DNA of 64,000 nt. It comes from Meishania sp964351985 (lineage in GTDB: Bacteria > Bacteroidota > Bacteroidia > Flavobacteriales > Flavobacteriaceae). Position 1 is the first letter of the stretch. Every line of letters begins with the position of its first letter. Both the position numbers and the translations under genes were made by a program. The stretch lies in the NCBI GenBank assembly GCA_964351985.1, contig CAYGPR010000020.1, positions 4,615-68,614 of the forward strand, read 5' to 3'. Below are positions 17,960-26,122 of the stretch, piece after piece. The notes beneath the pieces are model-generated. The model was not told where the DNA came from. It saw only the letters and a program-made list of their open reading frames with translations, and did not search any database.

Positions 17960-18385
17960 TCAACTAAGGTTCTCCAAAAAACTCCGTACCGCCAAATCAT
18001 AACTTTGCAGGCCAAAACCTAGAATGACCCCTTTTGCCCCCGGGGAGATATAGGAGATATGTCGAAATTCTTCACGGGTATGGGTATTCGAGATATGTAC
18101 TTCGACCACGGGCGTTTCGATGGCCTTGACCACATCACCGAGACCTACCGAAGTATGGGTATAGGCAGCGGCGTTCAGAACGATGCCATCATACGAGAAA
18201 CCGACTTCTTGCAATTTGCCGATAAGCTCGCCCTCGATATTCGATTGAAAATATTCGAGCTGTACCTCCTTGAATTTGAACTGTAGTTCTGAGAAAAATT
18301 CCTCGAATGTCCGCTTGCCGTAGACCTCGGGTTCCCGCTTTCCGAGCAGGTTTAGGTTGGGCCCATTGATAATAAGTATCTTCAT
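17960..18385 (-). CDS. aroQ: 3-dehydroquinate dehydratase, type II
   Basis: Third step of the shikimate pathway, converting 3-dehydroquinate to 3-dehydroshikimate in the cytoplasm. Length 141 matches the dodecameric type II enzyme. The N-terminal NGPNLNLLGKREPEVYG carries the catalytic Tyr22; NAAAYTHTS, the catalytic His97 in VEVHISN and the terminal GFGLQSY are all present. Its proximity to xerD, with envelope genes inserted between, recalls the close aroQ/xerD arrangement I remember from flavobacteria. The call is secure. Confidence 0.97.
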   Translation of the reverse strand: MKILIINGPNLNLLGKREPEVYGKRTFEEFFSELQFKFKEVQLEYFQSNIEGELIGKLQEVGFSYDGIVLNAAAYTHTSVGLGDVVKAIETPVVEVHISNTHTREEFRHISYISPGAKGVILGFGLQSYDLAVRSFLENLS

Positions 18386-18427
18386 CCGCTAAAAATAGCG
18401 AATTGCCGCACATAAAAAAAGATGCAT

Positions 18428-18943
18428 TTATCTAAAATGCCGAGCCGACAAAAAGGTATACACTACACCGAAGGACACGGTTGTCCAGGTCTCACTTTCG
18501 AGCTGGATCGCCGAATAGGAAAAGTTTATTTCGGTCTGTGCGCCCATTTGAAATCCGATCTGGGGGCGGTAGTAAAGACCGCCATCATTGCCGTCACTAA
18601 GTCCGAAAGCCTGGCCCACATCACCCCCAAGGGAGAATGAACGCGAAGGCCATATACGTATCGAAGCGGCCAATGGTGCAAATTGTACACTAGGTGATTT
18701 CGTAGAGATTACCTCGTCTTTGAAAGTTTCACCAAAACCATGAACGATGCCCGCTTTGATCCCTAAGTCGAACACTTTGTTCGGGGCCCACATATAGCCG
18801 ACATCGGCACCAAAAACCAAGCCGATTTTATCGTTAAAATCCCCTAGGGGTATTCCACCATGCGCGCCTAATTTGAATCCCTCTTGGGCGCAGGTCAACG
18901 TTGTTAAAAGTAAAAGGGCCAAGGTCAACATCCTGTATTTCAT
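18428..18943 (-). CDS. Small outer-membrane beta-barrel protein (1 of 5)
   Basis: A 171-residue exported protein: signal peptide to about residue 19 (TCAQ), then an eight-stranded-barrel-like pattern starting GFKLGAHGGIPLGDFND and ending in strands SFGVVYTFLSARHFR. It belongs to the broad OmpX/PorT-like class with GAHxGxPxGDF near the N-terminus, is 42 bases upstream of aroQ and on the same strand. It is the most divergent of the five consecutive barrels in this block. Role not identifiable. Confidence 0.82.
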   Translation of the reverse strand: MKYRMLTLALLLLTTLTCAQEGFKLGAHGGIPLGDFNDKIGLVFGADVGYMWAPNKVFDLGIKAGIVHGFGETFKDEVISTKSPSVQFAPLAASIRIWPSRSFSLGGDVGQAFGLSDGNDGGLYYRPQIGFQMGAQTEINFSYSAIQLESETWTTVSFGVVYTFLSARHFR

Positions 18944-19131
18944 GGGTACCGATTTTTAGTTTGGTTCATACGAAGCTAGAAACTAACTAAAAGATTGCCT
19001 CATTTTTGTTGTCAACTGCCCTAAAAGGGTTGTAGAACGGCCATTTTAGTTCTTTTGCCGATGGCAAACCATCCTTTTATGGCCTAGAAAAGATGTTCAA
19101 CTGAAAAGGTCTTGTACTAAACGGATTAGTC

Positions 19132-19704
19132 TTAGAAATAATAGGAAGCCCCTATTTGTAACGCGATGTTGTACGTATTGACATTCTCGATGACCTTAAT
19201 AAAACCGGTATTGAACCGCAACTGAAAGTAGAAATTTTCATCCAAACGATACCCACCCCCAACACCGATTCCGATATCGATGGTACTCGTTTCCAAAAGG
19301 TCGTCATAGTTTCCACCGAGTAGAATTCCCACTTGAGGACCTGCTTCAACAGCGATTTCCTCCGTAATGTGATATTTGCCCATAATCGGTATATTCAGAT
19401 AGTATAAGTGCAGATTATCGCCTGTGTTATTAGTCCCTTGCATAGAAAACAGAAGTTCGGGATCTAAGTAAAAATCTCCGGTAATAGGAATTTCAACGAT
19501 ACCACCCACCTGAAATCCCGGGTGCGGGGTATTATCGATTATACCGTTACCCCTCAAATCGGAAACGACCAAACCGGCCTTGGCCCCAAAACGGATATCG
19601 GAACCACCGCTCATCGAAGAGGTACCTTGAATAACGTCTTGCGAATAACTGATTGAGGGAAGGGTCACCAAGAAAAACAGAAGTAGCACGAATAACTTTT
19701 TCAT
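19132..19704 (-). CDS. Small outer-membrane beta-barrel protein (2 of 5), PorT-like
   Basis: A 190-residue porin-family protein with a signal peptide (cleavage near SYS-Q). The mature part opens with RFGAKAGLVVSDLRG and contains YLNIPIMGKYH, EAGPQVGILLGG and GYRLDENFYFQLRFN, ending in SYYF as expected for a BAM substrate. It is a clear paralogue of the next gene upstream (19886-20455), with which it shares these blocks nearly residue by residue. It has its own -7 box at 19748 and is separated from its neighbour by a terminator, so the two are transcribed independently. Confidence 0.87.
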   Translation of the reverse strand: MKKLFVLLLFFLVTLPSISYSQDVIQGTSSMSGGSDIRFGAKAGLVVSDLRGNGIIDNTPHPGFQVGGIVEIPITGDFYLDPELLFSMQGTNNTGDNLHLYYLNIPIMGKYHITEEIAVEAGPQVGILLGGNYDDLLETSTIDIGIGVGGGYRLDENFYFQLRFNTGFIKVIENVNTYNIALQIGASYYF

Positions 19705-19747
19705 AATCTGGAGCTTTTTAGGTTAAATATTGGGGTTTATACTAACA

Positions 19748-19755
19748 CAAATATA
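19748..19755 (-). promoter_or_regulatory. -7 box for the barrel gene at 19132-19704
   Basis: On the minus strand TATATTTG, an exact TAnnTTTG, lies 43 bases upstream of the start codon. No TTTG is seen at the expected -33 position. Confidence 0.45.
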
Positions 19756-19839
19756 CAAAGACTCTTGATGTTTATCTCAGCCATCATCAACAGATCGTTT
19801 AACTGCCAAGAATTGAATCGTGTGCTCTTGACCCATTAA

Positions 19840-19865
19840 AAAAGCGGAAGATATCTTCCGCTTTT
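19840..19865 (-). terminator. Rho-independent terminator (perfect 26-base palindrome)
   Basis: AAAAGCGGAAGAT is followed directly by its exact reverse complement. It lies 20 bases past the stop of the minus-strand barrel gene at 19886-20455. Because it is symmetrical it would act in both directions. Confidence 0.88.
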
Positions 19866-19885
19866 CATAAAAAATGTATTGAATA

Positions 19886-20455
19886 CTATAAAAAGTAAAT
19901 CGCTGATATCTGAAATACCCTGTTCTTTGAACTGATATCTTCAATCGCGTTTACGATACCCGCATTAAAGCGAAGTTGAAAATAAAAGTTCTCATCCAAG
20001 CGATACCCTGCCCCGATGCCCAGTCCGATGTCAAAACCATTGGAAGACTGACTTACCGTAGGCGCACCCGCAAAGGCATTTCCCTCTAAATTATCGGCAA
20101 AAAGAAGTCCGATTTGCGGACCTGCCTCGACATAGAATTCATCGAAGACGTTATACTTTGCCATGACAGGTACGTTCAAATACCAGAAATTAAGGTCATC
20201 TTGAAAAAAACCGCCACTGCCCTGCAACGAAATCAATACTTCGGGCTGTAACATCAAGGCACCGCTTATAGGGGCTTCGAGTGCCACACCCAAATGGAAC
20301 CCAGGTTTCATATCATATGAATAAATGGCATCGCCGCTCAAGTTCGCCGCGTTGAAACCCGCCTTAGGGCCAAAACGGATTTCATCTTGGGCCTTGACGC
20401 TGAGGGTAAAAAGAAATAATGCAGTTATAAAGTAAAGTTTAGTTTTCATTTTCAT
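19886..20455 (-). CDS. Small outer-membrane beta-barrel protein (3 of 5), PorT-like
   Basis: Porin-family protein of about 189 residues with a signal peptide ending KAQ. Mature sequence starts with EIRFGPKAGFNAANLSGDA, contains WYLNVPVMAKYN, EAGPQIGLLF and GYRLDENFYFQLRFN, and ends IYFL. It is the paralogue of gene 2. I chose the ATG at 20455 (MKMKTKLYF); an upstream ATG at 20488 would add eleven residues ahead of an already complete signal peptide. A perfect palindromic terminator follows. Such proteins are commonly surface barrels without known transport activity. Confidence 0.87.
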   Translation of the reverse strand: MKMKTKLYFITALFLFTLSVKAQDEIRFGPKAGFNAANLSGDAIYSYDMKPGFHLGVALEAPISGALMLQPEVLISLQGSGGFFQDDLNFWYLNVPVMAKYNVFDEFYVEAGPQIGLLFADNLEGNAFAGAPTVSQSSNGFDIGLGIGAGYRLDENFYFQLRFNAGIVNAIEDISSKNRVFQISAIYFL

Positions 20456-20658
20456 CGTGTTTAGTTTAAGAACTCTGTTAGCGTTCATAGACTAAAATAA
20501 GCAATAATCCGAACTAAACACAAACTGATTTAGAATTTATACCACCCACCCAAATTTAAGCAGGAACTCTTACTGTTAAGCAGACTTCCGGTGGTGCCTG
20601 AATATTGACCCTTCAATTTGAAGGAATTTTTGAATACCTCAACCATTATTTAAACCAA

Positions 20659-20686
20659 AAAAGCGGAAGTTAAAACTTCCGCTTTT
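20659..20686 (-). terminator. Rho-independent terminator
   Basis: A 13-base perfect inverted repeat, AAAAGCGGAAGTT / AACTTCCGCTTTT, with a two-base spacer, 22 bases past the stop of the barrel gene at 20709-21236. Its GCGGAAG core equals that of the terminator at 19840. Confidence 0.87.
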
Positions 20687-20708
20687 AGGTACATTATGAT
20701 GTTCTTTG

Positions 20709-21236
20709 TTATAGATGGATTACAAAACCGACCCTAAGTTCTAGAACTCCGTTTTCCGAAAAGTCTTGGTTCAAACTAAAATTATAGCGTAGGCCAGGTT
20801 CAATGCTCACATAGTCGTTCAAGAAGATGGCATAACCACCTTGTAATCCCAACCAAAGGGCACTTTCATCAAAGTCTTGAATGCTTCCCCCGGTAATATC
20901 GAGTTGAACAGGAAATTTACTGCCGATATAATATTTGGCCCCTAATTTATAGGTAAAGACCGAAGGGCCTTCAGAATCTCCGTACCCCAGACCTACTTTA
21001 AGTGCCAGGTCATCCATCAAAAAATATCCACCCTCGGCACCTATGGCCCATGCCGTAGAACCATCAACAGCGGTCAGACCAAAACCTGTATTGGCTGAAT
21101 TTCCCAAGCCTCCACCCCCAAATCCGGTATTGGCCTCGATCAATATACTTCCTTGGTCCGTACTGCCTCCGTCTTGGGCATTTGAGTTAAATGACCATGC
21201 GGCTATTAAAAACACTACAACGATTACTTTCTTCAT
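20709..21236 (-). CDS. Small outer-membrane beta-barrel protein (4 of 5)
   Basis: A 175-residue protein with a signal peptide ending SNAQ, then a Gly/Asn-rich start (GFGGGGLGNSANTGFG) and alternating beta-strand pattern with EGGYFLMDDLALKVGLGYG and YYIGSKFPVQLDITGG, ending VGFVIHL. This is the OmpW/OmpX-like layout of Bacteroidota. It starts 18 bases after the stop of barrel 5 and probably shares its transcript, ending at the hairpin at 20659. Confidence 0.85.
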   Translation of the reverse strand: MKKVIVVVFLIAAWSFNSNAQDGGSTDQGSILIEANTGFGGGGLGNSANTGFGLTAVDGSTAWAIGAEGGYFLMDDLALKVGLGYGDSEGPSVFTYKLGAKYYIGSKFPVQLDITGGSIQDFDESALWLGLQGGYAIFLNDYVSIEPGLRYNFSLNQDFSENGVLELRVGFVIHL

Positions 21237-21254
21237 AATTTATGATTTAACTAG

Positions 21255-21797
21255 TTAAAATTTATAGCCGAGGCCCAATGTAAAATAAGTGGCCTTTGCC
21301 TTGATATTTTGATTACCCGTGTAAGAATTATTGATCTGTAGGGCATAACGTGCCTCTACGATGATATTATTGAAAAGATCGAAACCAAGACCTGCCGTAA
21401 CGTCGAATTCTGTTCCTGTAAAATCGTCCGGTACTTCCTCTAAGGAAAACCCGATTTGAGGCCCAAATTGGATATTCAGTTTCTGGGTTAGATAAACCCT
21501 TATCAATACGGGAATTAGCAAACCACCGGCACCGTCGACATTTGCATATAACAATTCTGGTTGAAAATGGGTTTTTGTCGATATTGCGACATCCAACAGA
21601 ATACCCGCATAAAAACCTGTTTCCTTTGCAGTGGCCCGTGTCGTATTCAGCTTTACATCGGCCCTGGCGTGCAGCAAACCACCGATGACACCAAAATTAG
21701 CTGCAGTTTTTGAAATCGTATTCGTATCCGTGGTTTGCGCAAAGCAATTCGATACTAAGGTGCACATAAGGCATACCTTGAAAAATAGGTTGTTCAT
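21255..21797 (-). CDS. Small outer-membrane beta-barrel protein (5 of 5), porin family
   Basis: A 180-residue protein with a signal peptide (cleavage near CFAQ). The mature part contains NFGVIGGLLHARAD, GFYAGILLDVAIS, QFGPQIGFSLEE and ends with strands YFTLGLGYKF. The order of blocks follows barrels 2 and 3 but identity is low. It is the first gene of a two-gene unit with barrel 4, behind an exact TAnnTTTG box at 21818, and is divergent from xerD. Confidence 0.85.
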   Translation of the reverse strand: MNNLFFKVCLMCTLVSNCFAQTTDTNTISKTAANFGVIGGLLHARADVKLNTTRATAKETGFYAGILLDVAISTKTHFQPELLYANVDGAGGLLIPVLIRVYLTQKLNIQFGPQIGFSLEEVPDDFTGTEFDVTAGLGFDLFNNIIVEARYALQINNSYTGNQNIKAKATYFTLGLGYKF

Positions 21798-21817
21798 ATA
21801 TGAATTTTAAAAGGGGT

Positions 21818-21825
21818 CAAACATA
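21818..21825 (-). promoter_or_regulatory. -7 box for barrel genes 5 and 4
   Basis: TATGTTTG on the minus strand matches TAnnTTTG exactly, 20 bases before the start codon. A TTG occurs 15 bases further upstream (21841-21843), shorter than the usual spacing. Confidence 0.5.
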
Positions 21826-21931
21826 ATTTGATCGCGCATGCAATAATAATTTTAGTTGCGAAAGTGTAAGAAAATGTTGTCAATTTAGAATATGGCATGG
21901 TCAGTTCATGCCCGAAATGTTATCAGTACAC

Positions 21932-21939
21932 TATCTTTA
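21932..21939 (+). promoter_or_regulatory. Possible -7 box directly before xerD
   Basis: TATCTTTA, a 7/8 match to TAnnTTTG, ends four bases before the xerD ATG at 21944. If used, the transcript would be leaderless or nearly so. No -33 element is evident. Confidence 0.35.
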
Positions 21940-21943
21940 CTTT

Positions 21944-22840
21944 ATGAAATGGAGCCAAGCAATCCAAGATTATCGGCACTATCTAAAAATTGAACGCGGA
22001 CTGGCGGAAAATTCCATCAAAAACTATGTGTTGGATGTAGAAAAGCTATTCTTTTTTTTGGAGGAAAATAAGGCCTCGGCGAGTCCTGTGAACATTGGCA
22101 AGGAAACAGTTCAAAAATTTATCTACGAAGTGGCCAAAACAGTAAACCCGAGGTCACAGGCACGAATCATTTCAGGACTCAAGAGTTTCTTTGGATATCT
22201 GGTTTTCGAGGATTATCGTAAAGATAACCCCATGGACCTTATCGATTCTCCTAAAATAGGCCGAAAACTTCCGGATACGTTGTCCGAATCGGAGATCAAT
22301 GCCCTCATTGGTGCCATAGATCAATCAAGACCCGAAGGCGAACGCAACCGTGCCATTTTAGAAACACTCTATGGCTGCGGATTGCGGGTTTCCGAAATAA
22401 CGAGCCTAAAAATATCAGATCTCTATTTTGATGAGGATTTTATAAAAGTAACGGGCAAGGGAGACAAACAGCGCTTTGTTCCGATTAGTGAAATCAACAA
22501 AAAATATATCAATATCTACCGAAATGAGGTCAGGGTGCACCAAAAAATACAAAAAGGTTTTGAAGATATTCTCTTTCTTAACCGTAGGGGAAAGCAGTTG
22601 ACCCGGGCCATGGTCTTTACGATTATCAAACAATTGGCCGAAACGATCGGTCTGAACAAGAATATCAGTCCGCACACTTTTCGGCACTCATTTGCTACAC
22701 ATTTATTGGAGAATGGCGCCGACCTTAGGGCCATTCAGCAGATGTTGGGTCATGAAAGCATCACCACCACCGAAGTCTACATGCATGTCGACCGTACCCA
22801 TCTGACCGATGTGATGCTCAAATATCATCCGAGAAACTAA
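21944..22840 (+). CDS. xerD: Tyrosine recombinase XerD
   Basis: Site-specific recombinase that resolves chromosome dimers at dif. The N-terminal SAM-like DNA-binding domain covers about residues 1-90 and the catalytic domain follows. All active-site residues are present: Arg148, Lys172, His244, Arg247, His270 and the nucleophile Tyr279 (HTFRHSFATHLL, GHESITTTEVYMH). Length 298 is exactly that of classical XerD when started at MKWSQ; the upstream ATG at 21908 would add twelve atypical residues. No integrase-type context or attachment sites flank it, so it is the housekeeping enzyme, not a mobile-element integrase. Confidence 0.95.
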   Translation: MKWSQAIQDYRHYLKIERGLAENSIKNYVLDVEKLFFFLEENKASASPVNIGKETVQKFIYEVAKTVNPRSQARIISGLKSFFGYLVFEDYRKDNPMDLIDSPKIGRKLPDTLSESEINALIGAIDQSRPEGERNRAILETLYGCGLRVSEITSLKISDLYFDEDFIKVTGKGDKQRFVPISEINKKYINIYRNEVRVHQKIQKGFEDILFLNRRGKQLTRAMVFTIIKQLAETIGLNKNISPHTFRHSFATHLLENGADLRAIQQMLGHESITTTEVYMHVDRTHLTDVMLKYHPRN

Positions 22841-22868
22841 ACCATGGATTTAAAATCCATAGTTTTTA
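22838..22868 (+). terminator. Rho-independent terminator after xerD
   Basis: ATGGATT (22844-22850) pairs with AATCCAT across a three-base spacer, with outer A/T pairs and one mismatch, followed by GTTTTTATC. It begins at the xerD stop codon. Confidence 0.75.
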
Positions 22869-22990
22869 TCAAGCAATGAAACTATAAGGATTCTAAAATT
22901 AACTAGCCAATATATTGGCCGATTTGAGCTTCACTCCATAAAATATTCCATTCGCAATCGTTAGAGTTTGTCAAATGTAAGAACAAGGGT

Positions 22991-23020
22991 TTTGCCATCT
23001 GCTGGAAAGCAATATCTTTA
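22991..23020 (+). promoter_or_regulatory. Promoter of the GH13 alpha-glucosidase
   Basis: TTTG at 22991-22994, 18 bases, then TATCTTTA at 23013-23020: the best -33/-7 match in the window to the Bacteroidota consensus. The start codon is 19 bases downstream of the -7 box. Confidence 0.65.
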
Positions 23021-23039
23021 ATCTTTAAATTCAATACGC

Positions 23040-24731
23040 ATGCAAAATACAGGCCGCTCATGGTGGAAAGAAGGAATCGTATATCAAATTTATCCTCGCA
23101 GTTTTCAAGACACCACCGGTAATGGTGTCGGCGACCTTCAGGGTATCATCGAACATCTCGATTATATCAAAAGTCTCGGCGTCGATATCATCTGGCTGAA
23201 CCCAGTTTATGCCTCACCAAACGATGACAACGGATACGACATCAGCGATTACCGGAATATCATGGAAGAATTCGGTTCGATGGCCGATTTTGATGCCCTT
23301 TTGGCAGGTATGAAAGAACGTGGGCTGCGATTGGTCATGGACCTCGTCGTCAACCACAGCAGTGACGAGCATCGATGGTTTCAAGAATCGCGAAAATCGA
23401 GGGAGAACCCTTACCGAGATTATTATCATTGGTGGCCTGCCGAAAAAGGAGTTCCACCGAAACGATGGAGCTATTTCGATATCGAAGAAAATGCCTGGAA
23501 GTACGACGAGAAGACCGATGCCTATTACCTACATTGTTTTTCGGTAAAGCAACCCGACCTAAAATGGGAAAACCGAAAAGTACGCCGAGAAATCTATGAC
23601 ATGATGCATTTTTGGTTCAAAAAAGGGGTAGATGGCTTCCGGATGGATGTTATTTCGTTTATCTCAAAGGATACCGATTTTCCAGAACTTCCTGAAAACT
23701 ATAATGGTGATTATATTCCCTTTTATTCCAACGGACCCAAATTGCACGAGTATCTGCAGGAAATGAATCGTGAAGTATTAAGTAACTACGATATCATGAC
23801 CGTGGGTGAAGCTCCGGGAATCGGTCTTGACCGTGCCCTGGAATTTGTGGACGAAGACCGAAAAGAACTTGACATGTTCTTTCATTTCGACCTTTTGGGA
23901 TTGGATCGTGAACCGGGCGAGACCTTTACCATGCGAAAGGATAAATGGAAGCTCACGGAGTTCAAGAAAATACATTCCAATTGGGATGCAGCCTTTGCCC
24001 AGAAAGGTTGGGGAAGCATTTTTCTCAATAACCACGATTTTCCGCGAAGCGTAAGTCGTTGGGGCAATGACTCTAAAGTACATTGGCAAAATTCTGCGAC
24101 CATGTTGCATACATGGGTATTGACCATGCGCGGTACACCCTATTTTTATTACGGGGAAGAAATCGGAATGACCAATATCAAGTTCGAAAAAATCGAGGAT
24201 TACCGTGATATTAATACCATCAATCGCTATAAAGCCTTAAAAAATGAAGGTGGCGATTTAGAGGGTTTCTTGGCAAACGAAAAACATGCGAGCCGAGATA
24301 ATGCCCGTACCCCGATGCAATGGGATACTTCAAAAAATGCTGGTTTCACTGATGTCAACCCTTGGATAAAGGTCAATGAAAACTATACCGAAGGCATCAA
24401 CGTGGCCCAACAAGAACCCGAGAAAGACTCCGTGCTAAATTACTTTAGAAGGATGGTCGGAGTCCGAAAAAAACATCTCGGACTGGTATATGGCAATTAT
24501 GAATTACTGTTGCCGGAAAGTGAAGAAGTGTATGCCTACCTAAGAACTTTAAAAGAAGAAAAGTACTTAGTGCTACTAAGTTTTACGACTAAAAAAGTCG
24601 AAGTTTCCCTTGCGGGTTTGAATTTTGATTCGGCTAAATTATTGATATCAAACGATGATGCGCCCTACATAAAAAAAGATTCCGATTTTGAGCTGGAGCC
24701 CTATCAATCTTGCGTATATCAACTACATTAA
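23040..24731 (+). CDS. GH13 alpha-glucosidase, oligo-1,6-glucosidase type
   Basis: Cytoplasmic retaining alpha-glucosidase of 563 residues. Region I is DLVVNH, region II GFRMDVISF with nucleophile Asp203, region III VGEAPG with acid/base Glu257, and region IV NNHDFPR. The residue after the nucleophile is Val204; in GH13_31 enzymes Val there goes with alpha-1,6 specificity and Thr with alpha-1,4. Region V reads QPDLK instead of the usual QPDLN. No signal peptide. It should release glucose from isomaltose-type branches and complements the alpha-glucan genes at the window start, though 14 kb away. Its stop overlaps the stop of the convergent NDH-2 gene. Trehalose-6-phosphate hydrolase is a less likely alternative. 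Confidence 0.93.
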   Translation: MQNTGRSWWKEGIVYQIYPRSFQDTTGNGVGDLQGIIEHLDYIKSLGVDIIWLNPVYASPNDDNGYDISDYRNIMEEFGSMADFDALLAGMKERGLRLVMDLVVNHSSDEHRWFQESRKSRENPYRDYYHWWPAEKGVPPKRWSYFDIEENAWKYDEKTDAYYLHCFSVKQPDLKWENRKVRREIYDMMHFWFKKGVDGFRMDVISFISKDTDFPELPENYNGDYIPFYSNGPKLHEYLQEMNREVLSNYDIMTVGEAPGIGLDRALEFVDEDRKELDMFFHFDLLGLDREPGETFTMRKDKWKLTEFKKIHSNWDAAFAQKGWGSIFLNNHDFPRSVSRWGNDSKVHWQNSATMLHTWVLTMRGTPYFYYGEEIGMTNIKFEKIEDYRDINTINRYKALKNEGGDLEGFLANEKHASRDNARTPMQWDTSKNAGFTDVNPWIKVNENYTEGINVAQQEPEKDSVLNYFRRMVGVRKKHLGLVYGNYELLLPESEEVYAYLRTLKEEKYLVLLSFTTKKVEVSLAGLNFDSAKLLISNDDAPYIKKDSDFELEPYQSCVYQLH

Positions 24732-26023
24732 TCCTTAAAAGCACTATAATCCTTTTTATAGGGGCGGATGATCAATCGTGCCTCACGGTCAAAACGAACA
24801 TAATTGTACACCCAATTGATAAAGACCACCATTCGATTTCTAAATCCGATAAGAAAAAATAGGTGTACGAACATCCAAACGAACCAAGCGAAGACTCCCT
24901 GAAACTTGAAGTTAGGTAGATCGACCACAGCCTTGTTCCTGCCGACCGTGGCCATACTGCCCTTATCTAAATACAGAAAGGGTTTCAATGGTTTTCCGTC
25001 GAGAAGACTTACTATATTGTCACCTAAATTTTTACCCTGTTGCATCGCCGGCTGCGCCATCATCGGGTGTCCGTTCGGGTACCCTTCGGAAGTCATACAA
25101 GCTATATCGCCAATTGCAAAAATTTCAGGAAAAGCTTCTACCTGATTAAATTCATTAACCTTAAGCCGGTCTCCTCGAACTACGATGTCATTTGCATCCA
25201 GGCCTTTTATCAAAGCCCCCTTGACCCCTGCTGCCCAAACCATCGTCGCTGTTTCGAAGGTTAAATCTTCGGTATCGGTAGTCACCACTTTACCGTCATA
25301 ACCGGTGACCCTAATATTTTTCCAAATCTGTACTCCCAGTTTTTCTAAAAATTCCTCGGACTTTTTTGATGCCTGTTCGCTCATCTCCTTGAGGATACGA
25401 TCGCTGGCCTGGATCAGATTTATCTGTACCCTTCGTGTATCAAGATCCGGATAATCTTTGGGGAGGATACCTTTTTTGATTTCCGCCAAAGCTCCTGCCA
25501 ATTCCACTCCCGTAGGTCCCCCCCCAACTATAACAAAATTCGTGAGGGCGTCACGTTCGTGCATCTCATCGGTCAACAAGGCTTGTTCAAAATTTTCTAG
25601 AATAAGACTTCGAAGGTTTAACGATTGCGGAATGGTCTTCATGGCCATAGCATTCTTCTCAATTTCGGAATTGCTAAAAAAATTGGTTTCAGAACCCATG
25701 GCCAAAACCAAATAATCATAACTAAGTTCACCAATATCGGTTCTAACGGTTTTTTTATCGGGAAGAACTTCCGAAACATTGGCCAACCTAAAATAGAAAT
25801 TGGGAAAATCTTTCAACACCTTTCGAATGGGGTATGCAATCGAGTCTGGTTCGAGCCCTCCTGTTGAAACCTGATAGAGCAAGGGTTGAAAGTTATGATA
25901 GTTGTGCTTGTCAAGTAATACGACCTGTACCTCCTTTTTGCTTAATTTTTTAGCGAGAGAAATCCCGCCAAATCCGCCACCGATAATAACAACTCTAGGG
26001 AAATTCGATCTTGGAATGTTCAT
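24728..26023 (-). CDS. ndh: Type II NADH:quinone oxidoreductase (NDH-2)
   Basis: Single-subunit, non-proton-pumping flavoprotein that passes electrons from NADH to quinone at the inner membrane. Residues 10-27 have the FAD fold VVIIGGGFGGISLAKKL; a second dinucleotide fold, VIVGGGPTGVELAGALAE, is near 170 and binds NADH. The quinone-binding AMQQGKNLG segment is conserved. The C-terminal region (FVWMFVHLFFLIGFRNR) is hydrophobic and probably membrane-attached. Length 431 is typical. It is convergent with the GH13 gene, with stop codons overlapping as TTAA. The family is clear; a closely related reductase with another acceptor cannot be excluded. Confidence 0.93.
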   Translation of the reverse strand: MNIPRSNFPRVVIIGGGFGGISLAKKLSKKEVQVVLLDKHNYHNFQPLLYQVSTGGLEPDSIAYPIRKVLKDFPNFYFRLANVSEVLPDKKTVRTDIGELSYDYLVLAMGSETNFFSNSEIEKNAMAMKTIPQSLNLRSLILENFEQALLTDEMHERDALTNFVIVGGGPTGVELAGALAEIKKGILPKDYPDLDTRRVQINLIQASDRILKEMSEQASKKSEEFLEKLGVQIWKNIRVTGYDGKVVTTDTEDLTFETATMVWAAGVKGALIKGLDANDIVVRGDRLKVNEFNQVEAFPEIFAIGDIACMTSEGYPNGHPMMAQPAMQQGKNLGDNIVSLLDGKPLKPFLYLDKGSMATVGRNKAVVDLPNFKFQGVFAWFVWMFVHLFFLIGFRNRMVVFINWVYNYVRFDREARLIIRPYKKDYSAFKD

Positions 26024-26122
26024 AGGTAATATTCTAGCGTAAAATTAAACAAACCTCGGCGAATTACGAATAGGATATTCCTTTTGATTATATTTAAAAG
26101 CTGATTCAAAAACTATAGAAAA

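Noticed and set aside
19840..20686. CRISPR or tandem repeat array
   Set aside because: Only two similar hairpins, each directly behind a gene and followed by T-rich sequence; they are terminators.
21944..22840. Phage or mobile-element integrase
   Set aside because: Length, residues and chromosomal setting fit XerD; no attachment repeats or cargo genes are present.
25840..25860. tRNA-like GGTTCGAGCCC sequence
   Set aside because: It is inside the NDH-2 coding region and has no cloverleaf around it.
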